Origin: Anaerolineae bacterium
Lineage (GTDB): Bacteria > Chloroflexota > Anaerolineae > Aggregatilineales > Phototrophicaceae
Assembly: GCA_022820125.1 (NCBI GenBank)
Contig: JAJEGA010000115.1
Coordinates: forward strand, 1 to 64,000
Length of the DNA: 64,000 nucleotides
Direction of reading: 5' to 3'
Shown here: positions 16,129 to 25,458 of the stretch, one piece after another
Layout of the letters: every line of letters begins with the position of its first letter
How positions within the stretch are numbered: the stretch's first letter is position 1
Notes under the pieces: model-generated
Seen by the model: only the letters and a program-made list of their open reading frames with translations
Told to the model about the DNA's origin: nothing
Databases searched by the model: none
Position numbers and translations under genes: made by a program

Positions 16129-17475
16129 ATGATTCGCAAACTTGCATTGCTCATCGCTGTCTTGGCGCTGCTCAGCTTCGGCTTCGCGGCTTCGGCGCAG
16201 GACATGACGGATTGGACCTGCGGCATGGTCGATGGCGACGCATCCGCAGCCATCACCATCACCGGTTGGGAAGGTCCCGGCGAGGTCGATAAGTTCTTGC
16301 TGGCTTTCGATGAATTCTTCGGCGAGTACTATCCCAACGTCGAACAGATCCTCAATACGGGCGTGAACTGGGGCGATTATTGGACGACCCTGCCGGCGCA
16401 GTTGGCTGGCGGCGCCGAAATTGATATGGCTTGGATGCACGACACACGCAACGATACCTTCGCCGCGAACGGCTGGGCGCTGAACCTCGACAGCTATCTG
16501 GAAGCCTGCCCGATCCCCGGCTGGCCCGAGAAGTTTGTCGCTTCGCAAGTCGACGCCTTCAATTACCAGGGCAGCCAATACGCCATTCCCTATGACCTGG
16601 CGCCGGGCGGCCTCTATGTCAACCTCGATCTTTTTGAAGCGGCCGGCTTGGAGCCGCCAGGTGAACATACGACCTTTGAAGAGTTCACTGAATTGGCGAT
16701 CGCTTTGACCCAGGATACCGATGGCGATGGCGATACCGATGTCTGGGGCATCAGCAATCTGGTCAGCGTTGGCCGCGGCGCCGGCGGGGCTTACTGGATC
16801 ATCAAGAGCTTCGGCGGCGATCTTTTCAATGAAGAGAACACCGCGTCCCTGATGAATTCGCCCGAAACCACCGCCGCTCTGCAATGGATGTCAGACTTGC
16901 TCTGGGATTCCGGCGCGCACCCGACGGCTGAGAGCATCGCCGCTTCCGGTTTCACCACCGAGTTCCTCTTCGCCAACGGCAACGTCGCCATGCACTATGC
17001 GCTGAATGACGCCGCTTCTCGCATGTGGGAGCTGGCCGGCGACAGCTTCAATTGGACTGTCGTGCCAACGCCCACCGGTCCCGCCGGGCGCTACAACTTC
17101 ATCGGCGGCTCCGCCTTTTCGATCCCGACTTCGGCTGCGCATCCCGATTTGGCTTATGAATTGATTCGCTTCACCTTGGCCAATCCGGATCATCTCTGCC
17201 GCACCGCCGCGATGGGCGCCGCTTTGACCAGCCAGTCCGAGTTCCATAACTGCGCCGCGCCCGATGACGCGCCTTATGCCGATGCCTATCATGAGGTCTT
17301 CTCGGTCATTGGCGCGCGCGATGGCGTGCACCCGTCTTACCATTCGAAATACCTGGAATGGGAGTCCTCGATCTGGGTCGCCAATATGGACCTGCTCTGG
17401 ACGGGCGAGGAACGCGACGCCGCTGTCGTTGTGCAGCGCGCCCACGATCAGACCAACGAGCTGCTGGGTGGCTAG
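16129..17475 (+). CDS. ABC transporter sugar-binding protein
   Basis: About 448 residues. The signal peptide is MIRKLALLIAVLALLSFGFAASAQ, with Ala-x-Ala cleavage and no lipobox. The mature protein has an extracellular solute-binding family 1 fold, with ITGWEGPGEVDKFLLAFDEF at the start, AWMHDTRNDTFAANGWALNL, and a DTDGDGDTDVWGI stretch that looks like an acidic Ca-type loop. GAAAGGGT stands about 7 bases ahead of the ATG at 16129. It delivers substrate to the two permeases just upstream; the permease-permease-binding-protein order is the reverse of the common one. Ligand unknown, with oligosaccharide likely from context. Confidence 0.88.
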   Translation: MIRKLALLIAVLALLSFGFAASAQDMTDWTCGMVDGDASAAITITGWEGPGEVDKFLLAFDEFFGEYYPNVEQILNTGVNWGDYWTTLPAQLAGGAEIDMAWMHDTRNDTFAANGWALNLDSYLEACPIPGWPEKFVASQVDAFNYQGSQYAIPYDLAPGGLYVNLDLFEAAGLEPPGEHTTFEEFTELAIALTQDTDGDGDTDVWGISNLVSVGRGAGGAYWIIKSFGGDLFNEENTASLMNSPETTAALQWMSDLLWDSGAHPTAESIAASGFTTEFLFANGNVAMHYALNDAASRMWELAGDSFNWTVVPTPTGPAGRYNFIGGSAFSIPTSAAHPDLAYELIRFTLANPDHLCRTAAMGAALTSQSEFHNCAAPDDAPYADAYHEVFSVIGARDGVHPSYHSKYLEWESSIWVANMDLLWTGEERDAAVVVQRAHDQTNELLGG

Positions 17476-17552
17476 TTGCGGCACTCTAGCAGCATAGCAA
17501 GATTTAATATGCAGGCGGGCCTCGGGCTCGCCTGACTCGCTAAAATGAGAAT

Positions 17553-17627
17553 TGTAGGGGCGACCTATCACGTCGCCCTTTGTGTCCTTGGGCGCGCGGA
17601 AAGGCGACCGAATGGCTCGCCCCTACA
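17553..17627. repeat. REP doublet
   Basis: Starts TGTAGGGGCG and ends CGCCCCTACA, enclosing two hairpins in opposite orientation, 75 bp in total. It lies in the convergent gap between the binding-protein gene and the isomerase gene, so it may also stop or stabilise transcripts. Confidence 0.8.
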
Positions 17628-17672
17628 GTCATCGGATTTGACGGGATTGGGGATTGGGTTGGATATAAGCGT

Positions 17673-18467
17673 TTACGCTTCGAGCAGCGCCCGCGCGAAA
17701 GCCAAATCTTTGACGATCAACTCATCCACGCGCTCCTCATCGGAATACTCAGCCGAGAAGCAGATCGGTCCCCGATAGGCGATATCGCGCAGCTTCGCAA
17801 TCACACTTGGCCAAGACGCCCGACCCTGCGCGCCCGATGTCCAATAAATCTTCCACTCAGCGACTTTGGCTTCGGGCCCGCTGATCCGCCGCCAATAAGC
17901 GTTCTTCAAATTCACCACGCCGAGATGCGGCGCCAGCACATCAAGCGCGCTGTCGCTATTCATGCCTTCGAGCGCGTTATGCGCCGGGTCCCAAACCGCC
18001 GCCACATAACGCCGATCATAGTCCTTCACCAAGTGGCGCATGCCCATCTCGTTGACCGGCACGAAGCGACCAGAGTGATTCTGGATGCCAATCTGAAAAT
18101 CGTAGCGCTCGCAGTAGGGCAGGGCGGCATCCAACTGACGGCGCGCTTCGGCTTCCGCCGACCAGTAATCTAGATCCCGCTGCCAGAACATCACCCGGTT
18201 CATGCCAATGCCCGCTTCGGCGCAGGCGCTGTAGAGCCTCTCATCATCCAATCTAATGTCCGCGGTCACATTCAAGATGCGGACGCCCTGCTCGCCCAGC
18301 AGCTTCGCCGCCGCCGGCAAATCGCGCTCGATATGATCCGGCTCGACCTGGAAACCGGGCCGCACCGGCAACTCGATCATATCGAAGCCCAGCGACAGGA
18401 TATGCCGCGCCAAATCCGGCAGCGACAGCGCCTTCCAGGGTTTGGTGAATAGCGCCAGGTCGTTCAT
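17673..18467 (-). CDS. Sugar phosphate isomerase/epimerase (TIM barrel, AP-endonuclease 2 fold)
   Basis: 264 residues with the xylose-isomerase-like barrel pattern. It opens LALFTKPWKALSLPDLARHILSLGFDMIELPV; metal-ligand segments are visible as IQNHSGRFVP (His), VWDPAHNAL (Asp/His) and FSAEYSDE (Glu). Such enzymes isomerise or epimerise keto-sugars, and the substrate cannot be predicted. GGGAG lies about 8 bases upstream. It is the last gene of the leftward run Zn-ADH, Gfo/Idh, 2-hydroxyacid dehydrogenase, SDR, isomerase, with only 12 bases between it and the SDR gene, so co-transcription is very likely. Confidence 0.82.
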   Translation of the reverse strand: MNDLALFTKPWKALSLPDLARHILSLGFDMIELPVRPGFQVEPDHIERDLPAAAKLLGEQGVRILNVTADIRLDDERLYSACAEAGIGMNRVMFWQRDLDYWSAEAEARRQLDAALPYCERYDFQIGIQNHSGRFVPVNEMGMRHLVKDYDRRYVAAVWDPAHNALEGMNSDSALDVLAPHLGVVNLKNAYWRRISGPEAKVAEWKIYWTSGAQGRASWPSVIAKLRDIAYRGPICFSAEYSDEERVDELIVKDLAFARALLEA

Positions 18468-18479
18468 TGGCGCGCTCCC

Positions 18480-19214
18480 TCAACTCTTCGTCGGCATCAT
18501 CGACAGGAAATCAATATGGACGCGCGGCGGCAGGCTGGCGAGGAAGACGACCGTCGCCGCAATGTCTTCGGATTGGATCATCTTCGCTTTTTCTTCGGCG
18601 CTGAATTTGACGGGCCGGCGGTCGATGATGGGCGTATTGCCAGCGCCTGGATTGAAGAGGCAAGCGCGCACGCCATGCGGATTGCCCTCTTCGTTGGTGA
18701 TCGTGTTCAGCGCTTCCATGCCGATCTTCGAGGCGCTGTAACCGACGCCGGCTTTCAAGCTGGGGAACATGCCGGCGCGCGACGCCAGGTTGATGATCAA
18801 GCCATCGCCGCGCTGCTTCATCTCGGGCAAAACGGCTTTGGTGAAGACGAATGCGCTGGTCAAGTTTACTTCCATCAACTCGCGCCACTGCTCGGCGGAG
18901 GTATCGGCGATTGAACGCTCGGTATGATTCAAGCCGGCGTTATTGACCAGCACGTCAATCGGCCCAAGAGCGGCGCGCGTCTGCTCCAGCGCTGCGTAAA
19001 TCTGCATGTCATCGCTGACATCCGCCGGGCAGACCAGCGCCTGGGCGTCTTCGTTCAGCGCGCGCGCCGCGACCGCGACAGCTTCCAGCAGTTCTTTTCG
19101 CCGCGCGATCAAGCCCACGTTTGCGCCAGCTTCGGCGCAGGCAAGCGCGATCGCCTCGCCAAAGCCGCTGCTCGCGCCGGTGATGATGATGGTTTTGCCA
19201 GCTAATGCGCCCAT
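18480..19214 (-). CDS. Short-chain dehydrogenase/reductase
   Basis: 244 residues, classical SDR. The cofactor loop is TGASSGFG (12-19); NNAG is at 91-94, Ser145 in NLASRAG, and the catalytic YSASK gives Tyr159 and Lys163. NADP or NAD use is not clear; the RR after the second strand (LIARRK) slightly favours NADP. GGAGGA sits 4 bases before the ATG. It lies between a 2-hydroxyacid dehydrogenase and a sugar isomerase, which points to oxidation of a sugar or sugar acid, but the specific substrate is unknown. Confidence 0.87.
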   Translation of the reverse strand: MGALAGKTIIITGASSGFGEAIALACAEAGANVGLIARRKELLEAVAVAARALNEDAQALVCPADVSDDMQIYAALEQTRAALGPIDVLVNNAGLNHTERSIADTSAEQWRELMEVNLTSAFVFTKAVLPEMKQRGDGLIINLASRAGMFPSLKAGVGYSASKIGMEALNTITNEEGNPHGVRACLFNPGAGNTPIIDRRPVKFSAEEKAKMIQSEDIAATVVFLASLPPRVHIDFLSMMPTKS

Positions 19215-19232
19215 GTATTCCTCCGGTCCTGT

Positions 19233-20240
19233 TTAGGCCATTGTGTCGAGCATATCGCGCGTCACTTCGTAGCGCAATTTGCCCTCGCTGAGGAAGCTCT
19301 CGATTTCGTCGGCGGTGATTTGCCCCTGGCGCTTGTAGGATTGGTGGGTGACGGCGGCGATATGGGGCGTGATGATGAGGTTGTCCCGGTCGCGGAAGGG
19401 GCTGTCGTCCGGCAGCGGCTCCTGATCGAAGACATCCAGCGCCGCGCTGATCCGCCCCGTTCGCAATTCAGCCAGCAGGGCGGCTTCGTCGATAAGATGG
19501 GCGCGCGCGGTATTGATGAAGATGGCGCCGTCGCGCAGCCAACTCAACTGCTCGGCGCCGATCATGCGATAGGTTTCAGCGGTCGCGGGAGCTTGCAGCG
19601 TTACAATTGGGCACTGCCGCATAAGCGTCTCCAGCGCGACTTTACGTACGCCCATCGCCGCCGCGTTCTCTTCGCTGACGTAAGGATCGCAGAGCCAGAC
19701 CTCGGCATCCATGCCCAGCAGGCGGCCTATGACCGCGCGCCCGGTATAACCGGCGCCGATGACGCCGACGCGATTGCCCGCCAGCTCTGCGCCGGGCGGC
19801 AAAGCGCGCGCCGCTTCCCAGCCATGGTCCTTGAATGCGCGATCAATCTTGTGATAATTCCGCAGGCAGAGCAAGATAAGCGCAAGGGTCGTTTCGGCGA
19901 CTGGTATCGACATGGAATAAGCGACATGGGTGACGCGCCGGCCAGCAGCGAAGACGGGCGGCGGCAGCATTGGCTTGACCGAGCCAGCTGAATGCGCGAT
20001 CAGCTGCAAACGGTCTGCTTCCGCCAGCACGGCAGCAGAAAAACCCGGCGTGCCCCAGCTGGTGATGACGATTTCGTGGCCGCCGATCAGCGCCGTCAGC
20101 TGCGCCTCACTGAGATCGCCGGCTTGCCCCGGCATCGTGACGTCGCCCAAACTGCGCAGCCGCGCCTGTTCTTCTTCCGCGAAGAGCAGGTCGAATAGGG
20201 CGGGTCGCAGGGCGGTCAGGATTTTCGGTTTGCCACGCAC
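19233..20240 (-). CDS. D-isomer-specific 2-hydroxyacid dehydrogenase
   Basis: 335 residues, NAD-dependent, of the phosphoglycerate/glyoxylate/formate dehydrogenase group. It has the Rossmann loop GVIGAGYTGRAVIG at about 159-172 and an Asp after the second strand (LCDPY). The catalytic trio is Arg246 in NTARAHLIDE, Glu274 in DVFDQEPLP and His293 in TPHIAAVTHQS. GTG start at 20240 with AGAGG about 8 bases upstream. The gap to the SDR gene is 18 bases. It likely interconverts a 2-keto acid and 2-hydroxy acid in sugar-acid catabolism. Confidence 0.88.
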   Translation of the reverse strand: MRGKPKILTALRPALFDLLFAEEEQARLRSLGDVTMPGQAGDLSEAQLTALIGGHEIVITSWGTPGFSAAVLAEADRLQLIAHSAGSVKPMLPPPVFAAGRRVTHVAYSMSIPVAETTLALILLCLRNYHKIDRAFKDHGWEAARALPPGAELAGNRVGVIGAGYTGRAVIGRLLGMDAEVWLCDPYVSEENAAAMGVRKVALETLMRQCPIVTLQAPATAETYRMIGAEQLSWLRDGAIFINTARAHLIDEAALLAELRTGRISAALDVFDQEPLPDDSPFRDRDNLIITPHIAAVTHQSYKRQGQITADEIESFLSEGKLRYEVTRDMLDTMA

Positions 20241-20266
20241 TGTGAATGCCTCTATCTTGGAAAGTT

Positions 20267-20339
20267 TGTAGGGGCGACTCTGTGAATCGCCCGCACTTAA
20301 ATGGATTTAACAGAGGGTGAGCCAAGGCTCGCCCCTACA
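20267..20339. repeat. REP doublet
   Basis: TGTAGGGGCG to CGCCCCTACA, 73 bp with two opposed hairpins. It lies inside the leftward catabolic run, between the Gfo/Idh gene and the 2-hydroxyacid dehydrogenase gene, so it would be in the messenger if the run is one transcript. Confidence 0.8.
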
Positions 20340-20358
20340 GGTCTCGCAATAAGTGAAG

Positions 20359-21381
20359 TTAGAGCGCGCGCCTCAGCTTAGGGACCAGATCCGCTTCCGG
20401 CTCGTAGGGGATTTGAACCACCTCGTGATTCAGCGAACTGGCGTAGAGCGCCAGGATCACGTTGAAGTCCACCAAGGCGCGCTCCAGATTCAGCGGGTGC
20501 AGTTTGCTGTCGTCTTCCAGCCAGTCGAACATCGCCTCGCACATCGCCGCCTGCCCCAGCACATCTTCCTCCGGGTATTCATGCTCGCCACTGTCATAGA
20601 CATTATTGATGAAGGTCTCCCAACCCCACATCGTCCAGTGCGCATACCCTTTCATGCCATAGACGGCGATCCGCTTGTGCTGGTAAATGGCGTCGCCTCG
20701 CGGCACCCGCGGCGCATTTTCACCGCAGCGCAAGGTGGCTTGCACGCCATTGTCATATTCGACCGCCGCCAGGCTTTGATCGGGCGCGTAATGTTCTTTG
20801 ACGTTCGGCTGCAAGCCCTCAGCGCCGGAGACCTGCCCGAAGACCGTGGTCGGGTTCGCCGGGTTGAAGGCGCCGATCGCCTGCAGCGAATGTGTGCCCT
20901 GATAAGCCAGGTTCATGCCCGAGCTCGCCTCGACGAAGCGCAGATCGCCGATGGCGCCGTCCGCCACCAGCTTCTGCAAGCGCTGCCGGCAGGGGTGAAA
21001 TTGCAACTGGTGATTGATGGCGACCTTGATTTTCGGCTTGCCGGCGACGAAGTCGCGCAGCGCCAGGTAGTCCTCGCCTTGGATCGCCAGCGGTTTCTCG
21101 ACGATGGCGAGGGGCACGCCGGCCGCCTCAGCCGCTTCGAGGATTTGCAGGCGCGCATTGGGTGGTGTGCTGACTTGGACCAGTTCCGGTTTTTCTTTCT
21201 CGAACATCTCGCGGTAGTCGGTATATCGCGCTGATATGTCAAACTTGTCGCCGAACTCGTCCATTGGACCCGGCAGCAAATCGCAGACCGCCACCATGCG
21301 ACCGCGCTTCACATATTGATAGGCATCGGCATGCCCGTGCGCGCGCCCGCCGCCGACCCCGATGATGACCGATTTATACAT
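20359..21381 (-). CDS. Gfo/Idh/MocA family oxidoreductase
   Basis: 340 residues. The N-terminal NAD(P) Rossmann domain opens SVIIGVGGGRAHGHADAY, an unusual glycine run, with the second strand ending AVCD. The family motif IVEKPLAI places the conserved Lys at residue 96. The C-terminal half is the usual Gfo/Idh beta-sheet domain. Members oxidise sugars, inositols or reduced sugar derivatives. GGGAGG lies 6-7 bases before the ATG, and the first 8 bases overlap the end of the Zn-ADH gene, so the two are translationally coupled. Confidence 0.87.
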   Translation of the reverse strand: MYKSVIIGVGGGRAHGHADAYQYVKRGRMVAVCDLLPGPMDEFGDKFDISARYTDYREMFEKEKPELVQVSTPPNARLQILEAAEAAGVPLAIVEKPLAIQGEDYLALRDFVAGKPKIKVAINHQLQFHPCRQRLQKLVADGAIGDLRFVEASSGMNLAYQGTHSLQAIGAFNPANPTTVFGQVSGAEGLQPNVKEHYAPDQSLAAVEYDNGVQATLRCGENAPRVPRGDAIYQHKRIAVYGMKGYAHWTMWGWETFINNVYDSGEHEYPEEDVLGQAAMCEAMFDWLEDDSKLHPLNLERALVDFNVILALYASSLNHEVVQIPYEPEADLVPKLRRAL

Positions 21382-22408
21382 CGCTGCCCTCCCAAGGCTG
21401 TAAGATCACTTTGCCGCAGCACCCGGAGAGCTGCGTCTCCCAGGCATTCTGAATATCATCTATCGAAAAGCGGTGTGTGATCAGCTTGTCCAATTGATCG
21501 CCGATTTCGCTGATCATCCGCATCATCCGCGGCGAATCAGCCATATTGAAATGCCAGGAGCCGATCAGCTTCAGCCCTTTGCGGATCATGTCGGGGCTGA
21601 TGCGCAAGGGCGTATCATCGCCGCATTCGCCGACGAAAGCCACTTGTCCCTTGCGCCGCGCCGCGTCGATGCAGAGCCGATGCGCCGCCACCACGCCAGA
21701 GCAATCGATGGCTTTGTCGACGCCGCGCCCTTCGCTCGTCAGGTCGAGGATCTGCTGCAGCGCGTCTTCGTCCATTGGATTCACAACCGCCGCCGCGCCC
21801 AGTTCTCGCGCTTTCTCCGCGCGATAATTGATGCTGTCGACGCCGATCACACGCGCGCCGCGGTAGACGCCGTTGACCACGCCGCCCAAACCAACCGGTC
21901 CCAACCCGGTGATCAGCAGCGTATCGTGGCGGTCGACATCCATTAACTGCATCGCGCCGAAAGTCGGCCCCAAGCCGCAGCAAGCCATTGAAGCATGGGC
22001 GTAGGACATGCCATCCGGTATCGGCAGCAGCATCCAGTCTTGCTTGAGCAAATACTGCGCCATCGTGCCCAAGCCCTGTGTGCCGCAATGCAGCGCTGCG
22101 AAGTCGTGGCCATCCTGGCAATGGATGTAATCGCCATCCAGGCAGAGCGCGCAGCGGCCGCAGGCATTCGTCGGCATGACCACGACGCGGTCGCCAACTT
22201 TCACCCGGCTCGGCTGCGCCACTTCGACCACTTCGCCCGCCGCTTCATGCCCCCACAAGGAATGACTGGCGCCGGCGGCAAAAGCCTTGTATTCGGTGCA
22301 CATGGGCGCGGCATGCACTTTGACGACGACCCAATTGCCCGTCGCTTTCGGCGCTTCGACGCTGGTGACGCCCGCTTGCTCTATTCCCCTTACCATGACC
22401 TGTTTCAT
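21374..22408 (-). CDS. Zinc-dependent alcohol/polyol dehydrogenase
   Basis: 344 residues, medium-chain dehydrogenase. Catalytic zinc ligands are Cys37 and His54-Glu55 (WGHEAAGEV). The structural zinc site is Cys83, Cys86, Cys89 and Cys97 (CGRCALCLDGDYIHC), and the NAD loop is GLGPVGLGG at 168-176. It is likely to oxidise a secondary hydroxyl of a sugar or polyol. GGAG stands 5 bases before the ATG. It is the first gene of the leftward catabolic run, with the octamer AATCGGTT 45 bases upstream as a candidate operator. Confidence 0.88.
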   Translation of the reverse strand: MKQVMVRGIEQAGVTSVEAPKATGNWVVVKVHAAPMCTEYKAFAAGASHSLWGHEAAGEVVEVAQPSRVKVGDRVVVMPTNACGRCALCLDGDYIHCQDGHDFAALHCGTQGLGTMAQYLLKQDWMLLPIPDGMSYAHASMACCGLGPTFGAMQLMDVDRHDTLLITGLGPVGLGGVVNGVYRGARVIGVDSINYRAEKARELGAAAVVNPMDEDALQQILDLTSEGRGVDKAIDCSGVVAAHRLCIDAARRKGQVAFVGECGDDTPLRISPDMIRKGLKLIGSWHFNMADSPRMMRMISEIGDQLDKLITHRFSIDDIQNAWETQLSGCCGKVILQPWEGSDV

Positions 22409-22452
22409 TTGCGCTCCATACTGCCGCCGGCGCTAGCCTGCTGCCGCGAAGC

Positions 22453-22460
22453 AATCGGTT
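22453..22460 (+). promoter_or_regulatory. Octamer AATCGGTT upstream of the Zn-ADH operon
   Basis: The octamer shared with other upstream regions of the sugar superlocus, here within GCAATCGGTTTTCCGGGC, 45 bases ahead of the leftward Zn-ADH start at 22408. Candidate LacI-family operator. Confidence 0.4.
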
Positions 22461-22546
22461 TTCCGGGCAACGGCTAGGACTATAACATAGGCGGATACGC
22501 GCCGCAAATGTATTCACATCAGAGGAAAAGAGGGAACACAGATAAA

Positions 22547-22720
22547 ACAGAAGTAAGTCCAATAAAGTAATGCAACAAAATTAAGGAACGTCGTAGGGGC
22601 GACTCTTGAGTCGCCCACATGTACATTGGCGACATAGTGGGCGAGACAAGTCTCGCCCCTACAGATCTCGAATCAGATTAGCATCGCCCTTTTTCGCATT
22701 ACTTACTTTGTTCTACTGAG
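22547..22720. repeat. 174-bp repeat, left copy (inverted relative to 25459-25632)
   Basis: It begins ACAGAAGTAAGTCC and ends TACTGAG. The middle of about 150 bp is the reverse complement of 25459-25632 with only a handful of mismatches. Its own ends are imperfect inverted repeats (AAGTAATGC against GCATTACTT). The core is a REP doublet at 22592-22663. It looks like a small TIR-bounded element. No target duplication could be recognised. Confidence 0.75.
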
Positions 22721-22798
22721 ATTTATTTTATGCGCCTTCTGCGTCCTCGGTAGTTCAACAAAATTGACGACGCCGCGCCGATGGGATACCATTCAACG

Positions 22799-22821
22799 AA
22801 TCGGTTGCGCAACAGGTTTCC
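22799..22821 (+). promoter_or_regulatory. Candidate LacI-family operator ahead of the LacI gene
   Basis: AATCGGTTGCGCAACAGG (22799-22816) contains a perfect 10-bp palindrome GTTGCGCAAC, and shares 14 identical bases with the minus strand of the site before the VCBS gene. It lies about 35 bases before the regulator's start, a typical position for autoregulation. Confidence 0.55.
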
Positions 22822-22841
22822 GTAGCCCGAGCGAGGGATGC

Positions 22842-23837
22842 ATGAGAAGAATCACCATGGCTGATGTGGCTGAGCGCGCGGGCGTCTCCAAAGCGACGGT
22901 TTCGCATGTGATCAACGAGACGCGCTTTGTCGAAACGGCGACCAAAGATCGTGTGCGCGATGCGATTCGGACGCTGGGCTATCGCCCCAATACCGCGGCC
23001 CGCAGCTTGACGACGCAGCGCACCCGCATCATCGGGCTGATCGTTTCTGATGTGACCAACACCTTCTTCGCCGAGCTCATGCGTGGCATAGAAGATGTTT
23101 TGGTCGCCAACGACTACAGCTTGATGGTTTGCAATACCAACGAAGTGCTGGAAAGAGAAGAATATTACATTGATATTCTGCTGCGGCAGGGAGTGGATGG
23201 GATCATCGCCGCCGCCACCAGCCAGGATTGGGACGCGCTCAACGAAGCAGCCAAACTCAATATCCCCATCGTCATGCTCGATCGCACCTTCGAAAACGCC
23301 GATTCACCCTATGTAGGCGTCAATAACAGGCACGGCGCTTATCTTGGGACGCGGCACCTGATAGAACGCGGTTACCGCGAGATCGGCATCCTGGCTGGCT
23401 TTCAGCGCCTGTCGACCATGCGGGAACGGCTCGCGGGCTTCGAACAAGCCTTGGTGGAAGCGAATCTGCCGCTGCGGGAAAACTGGTGCATCGACAGCCC
23501 GCTGAGAATTGATGACGGCAAGAGCGCCATGCAGCGGTTGATGTCACAGGCGGAGCGGCCCCGCGCCGTCTTCATCTCCAACAATTTGCTGAGCCTGGGC
23601 GCCTTGATGGGCTTGCGCGAGCTGGCGCTGAGCTGCCCGGCCGATGTCGCCATCGTTGGCTTTGACGACCATCCCTGGGCGCAAGTCTCGGATCCGCCGC
23701 TGACGGTGGTGCGCCAGCCGACCTACGCCATCGGCGAGACTGCCGCCCACAAGGTGCTGAAGGCGCTGAACGACGGCGAGGCCGAAATCTCATCGGCGCT
23801 TTTCGATTGTCAACTGGTCATGCGGCAGTCGTGCTGA
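22842..23837 (+). CDS. LacI-family transcriptional regulator
   Basis: About 331 residues. The N-terminal helix-turn-helix reads TMADVAERAGVSKATVSHVI, followed by the hinge helix region (RPNTAARSLTTQRTRIIGLI) and a periplasmic-binding-protein-like sensor domain. A longer frame begins at 22764, but GAGGG before the ATG at 22842 and the family N-terminus decide for this start. It stands directly upstream of an alpha-L-fucosidase in the same direction, so it most likely senses fucose or a fucosylated breakdown product and controls this cluster. The ligand is inferred only from context. Confidence 0.9.
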   Translation: MRRITMADVAERAGVSKATVSHVINETRFVETATKDRVRDAIRTLGYRPNTAARSLTTQRTRIIGLIVSDVTNTFFAELMRGIEDVLVANDYSLMVCNTNEVLEREEYYIDILLRQGVDGIIAAATSQDWDALNEAAKLNIPIVMLDRTFENADSPYVGVNNRHGAYLGTRHLIERGYREIGILAGFQRLSTMRERLAGFEQALVEANLPLRENWCIDSPLRIDDGKSAMQRLMSQAERPRAVFISNNLLSLGALMGLRELALSCPADVAIVGFDDHPWAQVSDPPLTVVRQPTYAIGETAAHKVLKALNDGEAEISSALFDCQLVMRQSC

Positions 23838-23970
23838 GGCCTAAGTTCGAAAATCCCAAACGACAGATTTGGCGGAGATATGCAGGGGCGGCCTGTCAGG
23901 TCGCCAGCGCGCGCTATCACGGAAGAATTCGCACAGAATTACTAGATGAGATCAAGAAGGGAGCGCAGAC

Positions 23971-25425
23971 ATGACTAAACGCTATGAACCCACTTGGGCA
24001 TCGCTGAAGACCCATCCTACCGCCGAGTGGATGCGGGCAGCCAAGTTTGGCATCTATACCCATTGGGGCATTTATTGCGTGCCGGCGACTGGACCGAACG
24101 TGACCTGGTATCCCTACAATATGTACCGCGAAGGGACGCCTCAATTCGAATACCACTGCAAGACTTACGGGCATCCTTCGCAGTTCGGTTACAAAGATTT
24201 CATCCCCATGTTCACCGCCGAGAAGTTCGACGCCGATGAATGGGCTGAGCTATTCAAGCGGGCGGGCGCCAAATTCGCCGGGCCGGTCGCCGAGCATCAT
24301 GACGGCTTCCCCATGTGGGACGCCAGCGATACCGAGTTTTGCGCTGGCAAGATGGGACCAAAGCGCGATGTCGTCGGCGAGCTCGAAAAGGCGATCCGCG
24401 CCCAAGACATGCGCTTCATGGTCGCCATGCACCACGCCGAGAACTGGTGGTTCTTCCCGCATTGGAAGCAAGAATACGATACGTCTGATCCGCGTTATGT
24501 CGCGCTCTATGGCGAGCCGCACAATCTCGATTTCGATTTTGACGCCGACGGGCAGGGGCATAATCACGCCGAGTGGCTGGCGCAGGACAAGCCGAGCAAA
24601 GCCTTCCTCTGCCGCTGGTACAACCGCTTGGTTGAAGTGGTCGAGCGTTATGAGCCGGATTACATCTGGTTCGATTTCGGGCTGCGCTTCGTGCACGATC
24701 AATACAAGCAAGACTTCCTCGCCTATTACTACAACAAAGAAGCCGAGTGGGGGCGGGAGGTGGTCGCCACGTACAAATGGCACGATATCCCGCCCGGCGC
24801 CGCTTTGCTGGATTTCGAGCTGGGCAAGACGGCTGAGTTGACGCATTACGAGTGGATCACCGATACCACCGTCGATGACGGGCAGGGCTGGGGTTATATC
24901 AAGGAAACCGAATACAAGAGCGTCACCGAGATGGTGCAATACCTGGCCGATAACGTCAGCAAGAACGGCTTCATGCTGCTCAACGTCGGTCCCAAGCCGG
25001 ACGGCACAATCCCCGACGAGTCGAAAGCCATCCTTGAAGGCATAGGCGAGTGGCTGCGCGTCAATGGCGAGGCGATCTACGACACTGTGCCCTGGAACAC
25101 CTATGGCGAGGGACCGACGCGGATGGCGCATGTCGGCGCCTTCAGCGATACCAAAGAGAAGCTGGAATACAGCGCGCGGGACATCCGCTTCACCGTGCGC
25201 GACAACATCCTCTACGCTATGACTTTCGGCTGGCCCCAGAAAGAATTCGTCATCGAATCGACGCGCGCGCTTTATCCGGGCGAAGTGCGCTCGGTCGAGT
25301 TGCTGGGGTCGCAGGGCGAGCTCAAGTGGGAGATGACGCGAGCGGGCCTCAAGATTGAACGCCCCGATCACAAACCCTGCGATCACGTCTTCGCCTTCAA
25401 GATCACGCGCAATAAGAGTCTGTGA
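23971..25425 (+). CDS. Alpha-L-fucosidase, GH29
   Basis: 484 residues. Predicted to hydrolyse alpha-L-fucosyl linkages. The GH29 signatures are AAKFGIYTHWGIYCVPA, AEHHDGFPMWDAS (the HHDGF strand) and YIWFDFGLR with the likely nucleophile Asp235, then NGFMLLNVGPKPDGTIP. The C-terminal 90 residues fit the small beta-domain. No signal peptide or lipobox, so the enzyme should act in the cytoplasm on imported fucosides. GAAGGGAG lies 6-8 bases upstream. It is flanked with the LacI gene by inverted 174-bp repeats. The fuconolactonase and dehydrogenase genes follow downstream. Confidence 0.92.
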   Translation: MTKRYEPTWASLKTHPTAEWMRAAKFGIYTHWGIYCVPATGPNVTWYPYNMYREGTPQFEYHCKTYGHPSQFGYKDFIPMFTAEKFDADEWAELFKRAGAKFAGPVAEHHDGFPMWDASDTEFCAGKMGPKRDVVGELEKAIRAQDMRFMVAMHHAENWWFFPHWKQEYDTSDPRYVALYGEPHNLDFDFDADGQGHNHAEWLAQDKPSKAFLCRWYNRLVEVVERYEPDYIWFDFGLRFVHDQYKQDFLAYYYNKEAEWGREVVATYKWHDIPPGAALLDFELGKTAELTHYEWITDTTVDDGQGWGYIKETEYKSVTEMVQYLADNVSKNGFMLLNVGPKPDGTIPDESKAILEGIGEWLRVNGEAIYDTVPWNTYGEGPTRMAHVGAFSDTKEKLEYSARDIRFTVRDNILYAMTFGWPQKEFVIESTRALYPGEVRSVELLGSQGELKWEMTRAGLKIERPDHKPCDHVFAFKITRNKSL

Positions 25426-25458
25426 GCTTAGCGGTCGCCGTCAATTCACCACAAAGAT